Counted from the stretch's first letter, positions 18,434 to 27,996 are shown. The stretch is 64,000 bases of DNA from Chloroflexota bacterium (GCA_020845495.1 JADLFM010000223.1:11666-75665); one strand, 5' to 3'. The notes: a model not told the origin generated them from the sequence alone. Numbers and translations are program-made.

Positions 18434-20608
18434 ATGAGCGAACGCTCGAGCCGGCTGACGAGGTACGCCGTGCGTGCGCCGGAGCACCTATCGAGAATGG
18501 CCCCGCAACTGCTCGTCGTCCTGACGTTCGCCTACGTCCTCGCCCCCGGGCATCCGCTCGGGCTGCTGACGGGGCTGCCGCTCGGGCCGGCGAGCCTCGC
18601 CGCCGTGGTTGGGTTGGGCGCCCTCTTGTTTGGGCTTGGTCCGCCACCACGCGGCCGGCTGGCGACGCTCGGCGTGCTCGCACTGTTCCTGCTCGTGACC
18701 GCGAAACTGCTGCTGGCCTGGAGCGCGCCCGCCTACGGGCTGGCCGCCTCGTACTACAGCCGGGCGCGGGCAAGTGGCTCGATCGAGCGATCGACTGAGT
18801 ACCTGAACGCCCCGTTCACCCGCGTCGAGCAGTACCCGGGCGCGGACGGCTTCGCGCTCCACTTCTTCAACGATGTCGAACGCTTCAACTACTATGAGGC
18901 GCCAGATCCGGACCGGCGTACACTGCCGTTCGCCGTGCGCTGGCAGGGCTACCTCACGGTCCCTGTCGACGGCGACTACCCGTTTCGGGTGAGCGGGCGC
19001 GGCACAGCAGTGCTGTCGCTCGACGGTGCACCGCGCCTCACCATCGGCTCGCGCGGAGGTGTCGCGCATGATGCGGCGACGCTACCCCTAACCGCGGGTA
19101 GCCATCGTATCGAGGTCGAGTTTCAGCACGCCGGTGGCCCCGACCCCGCGCTCGGCCTGGACGCGGATGTGGGTGATGGGCTCCGTTCGCTCGGACCGCC
19201 CTGGCTGACGCGTGCTCCAACTGAGTCGTCCGTGCTGCTGCGCGACCGTCTGGCGGCGACCGTAGCACGCAGTCTCGACCTGCTCGTGTTGACAGCCATT
19301 GGCGTCGCTGGCATCGCTGGCCTGGTGTGCCGGCTTCGGGTCGGCCGCGCCCATCATCGTGGCGCTCTGTTGGAACGCCCGCTACTGGCGGCGTTCCTTC
19401 TCGCGGTGCTGGCCCACGCGCTCCTGACGACCCGCGACCTGTTCGGTCGGGCGGCGATCCTCGAAGGCGGCCAGGACTGGCTGACCTACGAATCGTACGC
19501 CCGTGAGATCCTGCTAAACGGCCCGCTGATGACACTCGGCAAGCCGCTCGGCGAGGGCCGGCCCTTCTTCTTCCAGCCGTTCTACCCGTACTACCTGGCA
19601 GGGCTGCACTGGCTCACTGGCGAGGGTATCTGGGGGCCGCTCGCGCTGCAACTGATCGGCCTGGGCGTGAGCGGTGTGCTGATCTTCTACCTTACGAAGC
19701 GCCTGTTTGGGATCCGGGCAGCCGTCTTGGCGTTCGTGCTGTTCGTGGTCCTGCGCGAGTCGCAGCTCGATTGGATCGCTCGGAAGTTGCTGTCGGAGAA
19801 CCTGTACGTAGTGGTGTTGCCCGCGGCGGTGCTGCTGCTGGTCCGGGCGTTCGACGAGCGCAGCGTGCGCGACACGGTGCCAGCCGGACTGCTGCTCGGG
19901 GTTGCCGCTATTACCCGCGCGCCGACGCTGCTCTACGTGCCGCCCGCCGCGCTGATCGTCGCCTACGGCTGGCGCCGAGCCGGCGCCTCCTGGCGGCGGG
20001 CAATTCTGGCCATCGGCGTGCTAGGCCTCACCACGTCGGCCATCACAGCGCTCGTGCCGCTCCGGAACTACGTCGTGGCCGGCCGCCCGGCGCTCGTCGC
20101 AACCAACGGTGGGGCGACGCTGCTGCTCGCCCACCAGCCGCCGGAGCACATTCGTTTGAGCGGCGTCGACCGCGACCCCCTCTACGACCGCCTGGGGTTG
20201 GACCGTCAGACCCGTGAAGTGGCCGAGTTCGCACGGCAAGATCCGCTCGGGTATCTCGCCACGCTCATACCGCTCGGGCTGTACGCCATCGGCATTCCAC
20301 ACGGTATCGAGGGTCAGGGCACCGTCGCGCCAGACATCCTGGCCCTCACGCTGCTCTACCTGGCGGCGCTGGTCTGGCTACCCGGCGCCCGCACCGTGCG
20401 TGCGCTGCTGCTGCACGTCTTCATCGCCATCCATCTGGCGATCATGATGACGTTCTTGCCCTATGTCTACGGCTACCGCCAGGTGCTCCCGATGCAACTC
20501 CTGATGCTCGCCTTTGGCGGCGGCGTGCTCGCCCACGCCTGGGGACTCGTCCAGGGCCGAGCTGAGGCTCGCCGGGGTGTACCGATAGTGGAGCAGGGCT
20601 CCGCCTAA
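18434..20608 (+). CDS. GT-C membrane glycosyltransferase with PA14-like domain, paralogue of the 12336 gene
   Basis: This 724-residue protein repeats the plan of the 12336 gene without its C-terminal repeats. It has N-terminal helices, a PA14-like external domain ('FALHFFNDVERFNYYEAPDPD', 'FAVRWQGYLTVPVDGDYPF'), a helix, then a GT39-like core with 'GGQDWLTYESYAREILLNGPL' near residue 343. The two N-terminal domains share 'HFFND' and 'F.VRW.G...VP.DG.Y', so they arose by duplication. It would move a sugar from a lipid carrier to an acceptor outside the cell. The start is uncertain: I used ATG 18434, but in-frame TTG 18338 and GTG 18356 would overlap or abut the previous gene. Confidence 0.75.
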   Translation: MSERSSRLTRYAVRAPEHLSRMAPQLLVVLTFAYVLAPGHPLGLLTGLPLGPASLAAVVGLGALLFGLGPPPRGRLATLGVLALFLLVTAKLLLAWSAPAYGLAASYYSRARASGSIERSTEYLNAPFTRVEQYPGADGFALHFFNDVERFNYYEAPDPDRRTLPFAVRWQGYLTVPVDGDYPFRVSGRGTAVLSLDGAPRLTIGSRGGVAHDAATLPLTAGSHRIEVEFQHAGGPDPALGLDADVGDGLRSLGPPWLTRAPTESSVLLRDRLAATVARSLDLLVLTAIGVAGIAGLVCRLRVGRAHHRGALLERPLLAAFLLAVLAHALLTTRDLFGRAAILEGGQDWLTYESYAREILLNGPLMTLGKPLGEGRPFFFQPFYPYYLAGLHWLTGEGIWGPLALQLIGLGVSGVLIFYLTKRLFGIRAAVLAFVLFVVLRESQLDWIARKLLSENLYVVVLPAAVLLLVRAFDERSVRDTVPAGLLLGVAAITRAPTLLYVPPAALIVAYGWRRAGASWRRAILAIGVLGLTTSAITALVPLRNYVVAGRPALVATNGGATLLLAHQPPEHIRLSGVDRDPLYDRLGLDRQTREVAEFARQDPLGYLATLIPLGLYAIGIPHGIEGQGTVAPDILALTLLYLAALVWLPGARTVRALLLHVFIAIHLAIMMTFLPYVYGYRQVLPMQLLMLAFGGGVLAHAWGLVQGRAEARRGVPIVEQGSA

Positions 20609-20932
20609 GAGACTGACGGTATCGAGCAAGACGTCGGCCGGCTGCCCGGTCCGTCCGTAGACGAACGATTGGCGGGTCTCGTCGAGCGATGCGAAGATCA
20701 GGCCGGTGACGACGGCAACTCCAAGCGCCACACGCCGCCCGAGGCCAATCGTTCCGCGCGGCGAGGTCAGGGCCTCATGAAGCAGCCAGCCGAGCGTACT
20801 GTAGACGACGACATGCCCGAACTTGGCCTTCAGGAAGCCGAGAATTGGCAAGCCTTGCTCGGGCGGGGAGGCGAGCGACGAGGTGTAGAGGATCGCCACC
20901 ATCCACAGGCCAACGGCGAGCCAGCGTGTCAC
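20378..20932 (-). CDS. VanZ-like membrane protein, 3' end antisense to the preceding GT-C gene
   Basis: The first 115 or so residues have VanZ-family features: 'ILYTSSLASPPEQG', four hydrophobic helices, 'KFGHVVVYSTLGWLL' with a conserved His, and 'FASLDETRQSFVYGRTGQPADVLLDTVS'. VanZ proteins are small membrane proteins, one of which raises teicoplanin resistance. The GTG start at 20932 overlaps the stop of the upstream VanZ gene (GTGA). After the last helix the frame continues about 75 residues in low-quality, charged sequence fully antisense to the GT-C gene, giving a 231-base convergent overlap. The real product may have lost an earlier stop. Two VanZ copies in tandem suggest a heteromeric or duplicated function. 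Confidence 0.72.
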   Translation of the reverse strand: MTRWLAVGLWMVAILYTSSLASPPEQGLPILGFLKAKFGHVVVYSTLGWLLHEALTSPRGTIGLGRRVALGVAVVTGLIFASLDETRQSFVYGRTGQPADVLLDTVSLLGGALLHYRYTPASLSSALDESPGVGEHAAAKGEHQELHREHLAVAVDIGQERHHDRQMDGDEDVQQQRTHGAGAG

Positions 20933-21378
20933 GATCCGACCCGTTCTAGACTGGTCGGCACGCCCGCCGGCCGGCGCACCCGCCGCCAGCGGGCGAAGAT
21001 GAGGGATGCCGCGAGTGCACTCAGGCCGTCGATCAGCACGTCAACGGCGCGCGGCTCGCGGGTCGGGGTAAACGCCTGACGATACTCGTCGAGCGCGCCG
21101 AAGCTAAAGGCGAGCATCACCGTCCAGCAGATAGCGAGCGCCGTCGACAGGCCGATGCCACCACCTGAGGCGGTGAGGGCTCGGAGGAGCACCAGCGCCA
21201 GGACGCTGTACTCGACCACGTGGGCCAGTTTCGCGACGGTGTAGGTCGTCTTGATGACCTCACCAGTCTGCGGATTGTGGCGCACCGGTAACTCTGACTG
21301 CCCGGACAGCGACAGGATCATCGCCATCCAGAGCAGCACCGGGAGCCAGTGCCAGAGGAGCACCACCGACCGTTTCAT
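20929..21378 (-). CDS. VanZ-like membrane protein
   Basis: This 149-residue protein begins 'MKRSVVLLWHWLPVLLWMAMILSLSGQS', has a conserved His helix 'VAKLAHVVEYSVLALVLLRAL', and ends the domain with 'FGALDEYRQAFTPTREPRAVDVLIDGLSAL'. This is the full VanZ pattern (D-E-x-x-Q...G..R...D...D). The ATG at 21378 gives a clean first helix; an open extension upstream is unlike the family. It is the upstream member of a tandem VanZ pair and lies 84 bases after the epimerase gene on the same strand, so it may be part of the glycan operon. The molecular role of VanZ is not known. Confidence 0.82.
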   Translation of the reverse strand: MKRSVVLLWHWLPVLLWMAMILSLSGQSELPVRHNPQTGEVIKTTYTVAKLAHVVEYSVLALVLLRALTASGGGIGLSTALAICWTVMLAFSFGALDEYRQAFTPTREPRAVDVLIDGLSALAASLIFARWRRVRRPAGVPTSLERVGS

Positions 21379-21461
21379 ACCGACCGTCTTATCGTGCCCG
21401 TGTTGTCGCGGTCCGGCGGCCCCAGCGCAGCCCGGCCAGGGGTCGCGGCTCAACCAGCGCG

Positions 21462-22435
<974 letters not shown>

Positions 22436-22439
<4 letters not shown>

Positions 22440-24289
22440 CGGAGGGCAGCCGGTGCCGGCTGCACTTCGCCTTCGAGTTGCGAGCGGAAGAACGCACCCA
22501 CGTCTCGGAACGCCACACCCAGTGTACGGCACTCGGCCGCAAGATTGTCACAATGCCGCATCGTGGTCAGGACCACCTCGTCGACACCCTCCCGGGCGAC
22601 GATCTCTCCGATTCGCGACGACGGGCCAAGCACCCGAACGCCGTGGATAGAACGGTTCTGCATCGCGTGGTCGTCGTCAATGAATCCAACCACACGGTAG
22701 GCGCGAGTCCGGCTTCGCGCCATCGAGCGAAGCACCAGCTCACCAGTGTCGCCGGCTCCGACGATCAAGACACGGACCAGGTCGCGTCGCCGCAGTCGAG
22801 ACAACAAATCCCGGATCAGCACGAACGACATCCGCGCCGCGATCAGCAGCGCGCTCACGACCAGCCAGTCGATGAGCAGCACGGCGCGGGGCGCGCCGCC
22901 CTCACTGTAGAACGCGATCTGGACGATCACCGCCGAGACCCCGGAGCCAGCCGTGCTGGCGACCGCGAGGCGCAGGAGGTCGCTCGACCCCATGTAGCGC
23001 CAGATGCTGCGGTAGACGCCCATCACGAACAGCACTACTAGTTTGACGCTCACCACCCAGGGCAGCATCGCCGCGAACTGCTCCACGAAGCGGCGCTCCA
23101 GCACCCCCTCGAAGCGGATCAAGTAGGCTGCAAGCAGACCCAGGCTGATGAGCGCCAGGTCGAGTACCATTTCCCCGATCTGCCGCTTGTACAGCCACGA
23201 GCCGCCGAGCACGAGTTTGCCGACGAGCCCTGGCTCGGACTGGATACGCTGGTAGTCGACTTCGGTGTAGATCCTGACCTGACCGAGGTAGATGCCAAAG
23301 AAGGCGATCCCGAGCGCGAGCAGGGAGCCAAACAGGACCGTGAGCGGCCCGGTCATGAAGTTCGCGGCGATGGCGAGCGCGCCAAACGCGGCGCTTACCG
23401 CGTAGAGCACCAGCACCGCCGAGCGCTCGTTCAGACCGAGGGCGACTAGCCGATGGGAGAGGTGATCGCGCCCGCCGAGCGAGATCGGGCGATAGTGCAG
23501 CGAGCGCACGATCGTGACCAGGGTCGTATCGAGAATCGGCAGCGCCATCACTCCGACCGGGACGAGCAGGGTGAGCGCGAGCTCCGAGCCGCCTTTGGCC
23601 GCGCCGATGATGACCACACCGCTCAGCACGTAGCCGAGCAGGAGGCTACCCGAGTCGCCCATAAAGATGCGGGCTGGATTGAAGTTGAAGACCAGGAAGC
23701 CGCCGCAAGCGCCGGCCACCAGGACGCACAGGAGCGCCGTCTGTTGATCGCCCTGCACGAAGTTGAAGACGAACAGGGTGAGCGCCACGATGGCGGCGAT
23801 GCCAGCAGCCAGACCGTCCATATTGTCGAGCAGATTGAAGGCATTGGTCACCCCGACGACCCAGAAAATCATCAACGGGACGACCAGCACGGTCCAGGGC
23901 AGGTAGTGGCTCATCGGCAGGCCGGCGACGAGAATACAGGCCGCGACGATCTGACCGAGCAGTTTGGCGTAGGGCGGGAGCGTCTTCAGGTCGTCGACGA
24001 GCCCGAGCGCAAAGATCAAGGACGCGCCGAGCATCAGCAACCCGAAGCGCTCCAGCGTGTGCGCCGCGATCGCATCCGAGAGGATCACGAAGAGCGGCAC
24101 GATGCCGAAGAAGATGGCGACGCCACCCATCAGGGGCGTCGGTGCGCGATGCCAGCGGTCCCGCTTCGGGTAGGCCACGAGCCCGATTCGCCCGGCGATG
24201 CGCCCGGCCAGCGGGGTCACGAGAATGGCGACGCCAAGCGCGACGAGGCCGGCCAGTACCTGGATTAGCGCGAGCGGCTGGCCGCTCAT
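22436..24289 (-). CDS. Fusion of a WecA/MraY-type sugar-phosphate transferase with the N-terminal half of FlaA1/CapD
   Basis: Residues 1 to about 350 are a polyprenyl-phosphate sugar-1-phosphate transferase with about ten helices and motifs 'GLVDDLKTLPPYAKLLGQ', 'NAFNLLDNMDGLAAG', 'ARIFMGDSGS' and 'GGRDHLSHRL'. It would load the first sugar phosphate onto the lipid carrier. From about residue 370 the protein continues with four more helices and a Rossmann domain ('VRVLIVGAGDTGELVLRSM'), matching the membrane and CoA-binding-like part of FlaA1/CapD/WbpM dehydratases. The catalytic SDR half is absent, but a free-standing SDR follows immediately. I used the ATG at 24289 (MSGQPLALIQ), with AGGGG 8 bases upstream; the frame is open to 24319 through the repeat. 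Confidence 0.84.
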
Positions 24290-24370
24290 GCCGCACGCCC
24301 CTGGCCGCTCATGCCGCACGCCCCTGACCGCTCATGCCGCACGCCCCTGGCTGCTCATGCCGCGAGCCCC
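24279..24370 (-). repeat. Four 23-bp tandem repeats forming an ATGA start-stop relay
   Basis: Four near-identical 23-bp units lie at 24279-24301, 24302-24324, 24325-24347 and 24348-24370. On the minus strand each carries an ATG (starting at 24358, 24335, 24312 and 24289). The GT4 stop overlaps the first ATG. The first three ATGs open 8-codon ORFs (24332-24358, MSSQGRAA; 24309-24335 and 24286-24312, both MSGQGRAA), each ending in a TGA that overlaps the next ATG. The fourth ATG starts the WecA-FlaA1 gene. An AGGGG lies 8 bases before each downstream ATG. The unit length of 23 (8 codons minus 1) keeps the register. It may arise by duplication of a coupling junction. Confidence 0.9.
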
Positions 24371-25530
24371 TTTGCGCGCGCCAGATCGAGGTACAGGCGC
24401 TCCACGTCGTCCACAAGCCGGCCGGCCGAGTGTCGAGGATAGACCGATGCCCGTCCGGCTGCGCCGAAGGCGGCCGCCTCGTCTGGGTTGCGTAACAGAC
24501 GCAGGATGCCATCAGCGAGGGCACGCGGATCGTGGGGTGGGACCAGCAGGCCAGTCCGCTCGTCGTCGACCACGCCGGTAACGCCGCCGACGTTCGTGGA
24601 GACGACTGGCCGCGCCGCTGCCAGCGCCTCGATCAGCGCCACTGGCGAGCCCTCGTTGTTTGAGGAGAGCGCCACGACGTCCAGATCGGCGTACACCGCC
24701 GCCATATCCTTTCGCCAGCCGAGAAAGTCCGTCGCGCCGTCGATCCCGAGCGTACGCGTCAGCCCCTGGAGCTCCGCGCGCCGCTCGCCATCGCCGACCA
24801 CCACGAACCGCGTGTTCGGCCGCTCGTTGCGTACGAGCGCCGCCGCCTCGAAGAAGACCTCGTGAGCCTTGATCGGGACGAGCCGAGCGACGATGCCGAT
24901 CAGCCGCTCACTCTCTTGAACGTGCAGGTCGGCGCGCAGTTGCCCGCGCTGTGCCTCCGCTTCCAGCATCTCCTCGATCGGCAGCCCGAGCGGGATGACG
25001 TCGATCTTGTCGGCCGGCGCCACCCCATACGAGACGATATCCTGTCGCTGGGCCGCCCCAACCGCGACGATCCGGTCGGTGAGCCGCGCCAGAGCGGTCT
25101 CGATGGTGATGAACACGCGCGTCTTGATCGGCCCAAAGTAACTGTGGAAGGTGTGTCCGTGGAACGTGTGTACTACGATCGGGACGCCTGCCAGGCGCGC
25201 GGCAAGCCGCCCGGCGGTGCCGGCCTTGGCCATATGGGTGTGCACGATGTGAGGCCGAGTGGTACGGATCAGCCGGTACATGGCCAGCGTCGCACGCAGA
25301 TCGTTGAGCGGGCTGACTTCACGCCCGAGCTCGCGAAGGATGCGCGGACGGACCCCGTGACGTTCTGCCAGTTCTCGCATCGATCCTTCAGTCGGACCTT
25401 CGAGGCCGGTGACGAGGACGGAAGCGAAGCGGTCGTTCTGTAGGCCGCGCGTGAGCAGGATCGCGTGGATCGCGGGGCCTCCGATATTCAGGCGGGTGAT
25501 CGCCCGGAGGACCCTGAGCTGTTCCGGCAT
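24355..25530 (-). CDS. GT4-family glycosyltransferase
   Basis: This 391-residue GT-B enzyme starts 'MPEQLRVLRAITRLNIGGPAIHAILLTRGL'. It has the acceptor-side 'IVHTHMAKAGTAGRLAARLAGVPIVVHTFHGHTFHSYFG' and the donor-side 'IGIVARLVPIKAHEVFFEAAALV', ending with the GT4 E-x7-E motif in 'LSSNNEGSPVALIEALAAARPVVSTNVGG'. It is like WcaL/TuaC-type transferases that add the second sugar to a lipid-linked precursor at the cytoplasmic face. The ATG at 25530 has GAGG 5 bases upstream; the open frame above it is Arg-rich noise. Its TGA at 24355-24357 overlaps the first ATG of the 23-bp repeat relay that leads into the initiating transferase gene. Confidence 0.88.
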   Translation of the reverse strand: MPEQLRVLRAITRLNIGGPAIHAILLTRGLQNDRFASVLVTGLEGPTEGSMRELAERHGVRPRILRELGREVSPLNDLRATLAMYRLIRTTRPHIVHTHMAKAGTAGRLAARLAGVPIVVHTFHGHTFHSYFGPIKTRVFITIETALARLTDRIVAVGAAQRQDIVSYGVAPADKIDVIPLGLPIEEMLEAEAQRGQLRADLHVQESERLIGIVARLVPIKAHEVFFEAAALVRNERPNTRFVVVGDGERRAELQGLTRTLGIDGATDFLGWRKDMAAVYADLDVVALSSNNEGSPVALIEALAAARPVVSTNVGGVTGVVDDERTGLLVPPHDPRALADGILRLLRNPDEAAAFGAAGRASVYPRHSAGRLVDDVERLYLDLARAKGLAA

Positions 25531-25701
25531 AGTGCCTCGACGAGTGCAGATGCGTCGGGACGACCTCACCACGGCATCTGAGCCACGGCAAGTCCGGCAG
25601 GGCCGACGCGCCAGCAGAGTATATCGACGGCGTCGTCGTACCACAAGGAGGGTTGAACCGCGTTGACGCGATTCGGCGTCTGGGCGGGTCGCACGGGTGC
25701 C

Positions 25702-25977
25702 CTACCCGCCCGTCGGCCGGTCGGCTCGCCTGAGCAGCGACTGAACCATGCCGGCGCGAATCGCCATCGTCCAGGTGAGGGTGGCCTCGATCTCGGCTTC
25801 GCTACAGCCGGCTTTCCTCGCACCCGCGAGGCGGCGCTCCGTTCAAGGCTGACAGTTGCCGGTCAGCACGACGGCCAACCCGATCAGCGCCTTGGTCTTT
25901 GGGTCCAGCGCGTCGTTGTCGCGGCTACCGGCGTAGAACTGCTCGAACTGGTCCAGGAGATCGGAACGGTCGGTCAC
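25702..25977 (-). CDS. Candidate selenoprotein: AhpD/carboxymuconolactone-decarboxylase-like protein with CxxU
   Basis: From the GTG at 25977 (GGAGG 7 bases upstream) the frame reads 44 residues, 'VTDRSDLLDQFEQFYAGSRD' through 'ALIGLAVVLTGNCQP', to a TGA at 25845-25843. The same frame then continues with 46 residues typical of the family ('TERRLAGARKAGCSEAEIEA', 'MAIRAGMVQSLLRRADR') to a TAG at 25704-25702. The TGA is exactly where the second Cys of the AhpD CxxC motif belongs, so the product would be 91 residues with CQPU at 42-45. A SECIS-like hairpin lies just downstream. AhpD-like proteins reduce peroxides with a redox pair. The alternative is a nonsense mutation in a CxxC gene. Confidence 0.72.
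25816..25831 (-). promoter_or_regulatory. SECIS-like hairpin for UGA decoding
   Basis: On the minus strand a perfect 6-bp stem CCTCGC/GCGAGG closes on a 4-base loop GGGT. The loop begins 17 bases after the in-frame TGA at 25845-25843. Bacterial SECIS elements have a 4-16 bp upper stem, a small loop with G in the first two positions, and a loop about 16-37 bases after the UGA, so this fits. It lies inside the coding frame, as bacterial SECIS elements do. Confidence 0.62.
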
Positions 25978-26243
25978 GCACAGCCCTCCATGCTTCCAGT
26001 AGGGTGTCAAAGCGGGCGAGGTGCCACAGCGAGTCTCCTGGCGTGCGGGCGCGGGGATCTGATCGCCGGCGCAGCGAACGCGTCGGCGGGCGAGTCCACT
26101 GGCGCGCGGGGGCGGGGCCTGTCCTTGCCCTGAGATCCCAGCCGGAGCTCGCGTTGAGCGTCTGAGGCGAGCGCCGCCGGCCGCCCAGCGGTAACGGCGC
26201 CTGCCCAGTATAGCGTGCTCTGCCGCGGACGGTTGACCTCGTT

Positions 26244-27158
26244 TCAGCGGAAGATAGGCTGGGTCCACAACTGGCGTCCGTCCGAGGCGCTCGCTCTGAC
26301 GCGCGCATATGCCCCCACGGCGTCGGTCAGGGTGAAGTGGGCCGAGTCTCCCTCGATCGCGTCGAGCACATGCCCTCCTGGCCCAATCAGTTCGATGTGG
26401 GCCGGTCCGGTCGCAAGCTCCAGCCGGACCTCGCGCGGGGTGCCGCTGTAGGCCGACAGTTCCAACCCGCTTGAGCCATAGAAGCGCCCCTGGCGCAAGG
26501 CGTCGAGGCAGTCACTGAGCCGCTCGGAGTCGGCTTCGACCTGGAGCCAGCCTCGACCGGGGTTGGCCCAGTCGTCTCCCCAGCGGGTGAAGTGGTGGGC
26601 ATCGTCGGAGGCCACGCCCCAGGTGCGCCGCCCGGCGGTCAGCATGGCATCCCAGATCGCCTCGGTTGATAGGTGGGTGTCGTCGCCGGGATTCGCGACG
26701 AGGTTGTGACCGTTGGCGACCTCGATCATCTCGATGTCGCCGGCTTCCATCAGCACGTCGATGCCGAGGGCCCACAGGTAGTTCGGATGGTTGACGTGCG
26801 CGACGCCCTCCTGCGCGTGAATGCGATCGATCGCCCAGCGCACCCGCTCGGCGCGGCTCTCCGTGACAGTGTGCTCCTGGTTGCTCTTACCGGGCTGGCT
26901 GGGGCTGATCAGTTGGCGGAGGCCCAGGCCATTAACGTGGACGGCCGCCATCGTCACTTCCTCGCCTTGCCAGACGGCCAGTTTGCCGCGCTGAAGACGG
27001 GCGAGGTGGTCCTCGGGGATCAGAATGTTGTGATCGGTCAAGAAGAGGAAGTCGTAGCCGTGCTCGGCGTACCAGTCGACGACGACTTCAGGCGGGCTGT
27101 CGCCGTCACTATAGGAGGTGTGGGTGTGGGTGTTCCCTTTGTACCAACGCTGAGGCAT
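26244..27158 (-). CDS. PHP-domain metal-dependent phosphoesterase-like protein
   Basis: This 304-residue protein has an N-terminal PHP domain with its four metal motifs: 'GNTHTHTSYSDGD' (HxH), 'FLTDHNI', 'VAHVNHPNY' and a late 'GVASDDAHHF'. PHP enzymes hydrolyse phosphoester bonds using two or three metal ions; single-domain ones include histidinol phosphatase and 5'-3' exonuclease/AMP phosphatase types. The last 80 or so residues ('RLELATGPAHIELIGPGGHV' to 'QLWTQPIFR') look like a small beta domain common in Chloroflexi PHP proteins. The ATG at 27158 precedes the first motif by 9 residues. Neighbours give no pathway; substrate unknown. Confidence 0.85.
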   Translation of the reverse strand: MPQRWYKGNTHTHTSYSDGDSPPEVVVDWYAEHGYDFLFLTDHNILIPEDHLARLQRGKLAVWQGEEVTMAAVHVNGLGLRQLISPSQPGKSNQEHTVTESRAERVRWAIDRIHAQEGVAHVNHPNYLWALGIDVLMEAGDIEMIEVANGHNLVANPGDDTHLSTEAIWDAMLTAGRRTWGVASDDAHHFTRWGDDWANPGRGWLQVEADSERLSDCLDALRQGRFYGSSGLELSAYSGTPREVRLELATGPAHIELIGPGGHVLDAIEGDSAHFTLTDAVGAYARVRASASDGRQLWTQPIFR

Positions 27159-27411
27159 CGCTCGATCCCGCGACCGAAGTCGGCGCCACGGCCGGGTAGA
27201 CGCCGCGAGGTGAGCGTACCCGAAGCACGCCATGCGTGTCCGTTCGTGGCCGTTCGAGACCGCGCCCGACGCCTGAACTCCAGCCCCGGCAGGGTCGACC
27301 GGGCCGCACGCCGAGCGTACGTAGGTTTCACGTTGAACGTAGTTGAATCGGGGCGCGCAGTGGTCGGCGAGGGACGGCTCTGGCGCCGGCTCTGAGGTCG
27401 TCCGTCGTCGC

Positions 27412-27996
27412 CTACCGTGCGGTCGCGCCCTGGGACTCCATCCCGGCCTCCGCCCCGGCCTCCGCCAGGGCTTGCCCGAGGTCTGGCGGAAACAGGTCGA
27501 GCACCCAGGCAGGTGTCAGGTGCTGGCGTCGATAGTCGCCGCCGTTCCAGCCGACGTAATCGCGCGTCCGGATGTCCATCGGCAGGTTGGCCTCGGTCGG
27601 AAAGTGGCGATTGTGCCGATCGATCAGGTCGTTGATGCGTGCAAAATCGACACTGTCGGCACGACGTCGCCACTCCTGCGCGAAACGGTCCGGGTGGCGC
27701 TGATGCCGTCGAGCAAGAGCACGCCACTCCTGCTCTAGCTGAGCCGTGGCCGCGACGGTCAGATCGTGGATCTGCTTGAGCCGGCGGGACCAGGCGGGCG
27801 CCCCGCCGACGATCATTGCCCGCACCCGTTCGTCGGTCGGGATGAGCGAGCTTGGGACGTACGCGGACAGGCCGGGCTCGACGTCAGGCTGGCACACAGC
27901 GTCGACGATCTCGCGCTCGGCCTTAGGCGGCGTGAGCCGTCCGCCGCGCCGCCGGCCGAGCGACAACGATCCGAACAGGGAGCCCAGGTGTTCCAT
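27412..27996 (-). CDS. Hypothetical charged protein
   Basis: This 194-residue protein starts 'MEHLGSLFGSLSLGRRRGGRLTPPKAEREIVDAVC'. It is rich in Arg, Ala and Asp, with helix-forming segments ('LKQIHDLTVAATAQLEQEWRALARRHQRH') and a distinctive 'FPTEANLPMDIRTRDYVGWNGGDYRR'. No signal peptide or membrane helix is visible, so it is probably cytoplasmic. I do not recognise the family. Codon use and the length of the frame favour a real gene. The ATG at 27996 is preferred over the upstream extension because the N-terminus begins cleanly there. It is divergent from the MarR gene, 300 bases away. Confidence 0.6.
   Translation of the reverse strand: MEHLGSLFGSLSLGRRRGGRLTPPKAEREIVDAVCQPDVEPGLSAYVPSSLIPTDERVRAMIVGGAPAWSRRLKQIHDLTVAATAQLEQEWRALARRHQRHPDRFAQEWRRRADSVDFARINDLIDRHNRHFPTEANLPMDIRTRDYVGWNGGDYRRQHLTPAWVLDLFPPDLGQALAEAGAEAGMESQGATAR

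Noticed and set aside
24279..24370. A small CRISPR-like array
   Set aside because: The units are directly adjacent with no spacers; it is a pure tandem repeat that keeps a start-stop register.
25843..25977. A 44-residue truncated CMD pseudogene
   Set aside because: The frame is open and conserved beyond the TGA, and the TGA is exactly at the redox Cys with a hairpin behind it; Sec decoding explains this better than a random nonsense mutation, though mutation is not excluded.
25663..26133. A 156-residue plus-strand protein
   Set aside because: It is antisense to the candidate selenoprotein and has no recognisable pattern or ribosome site.
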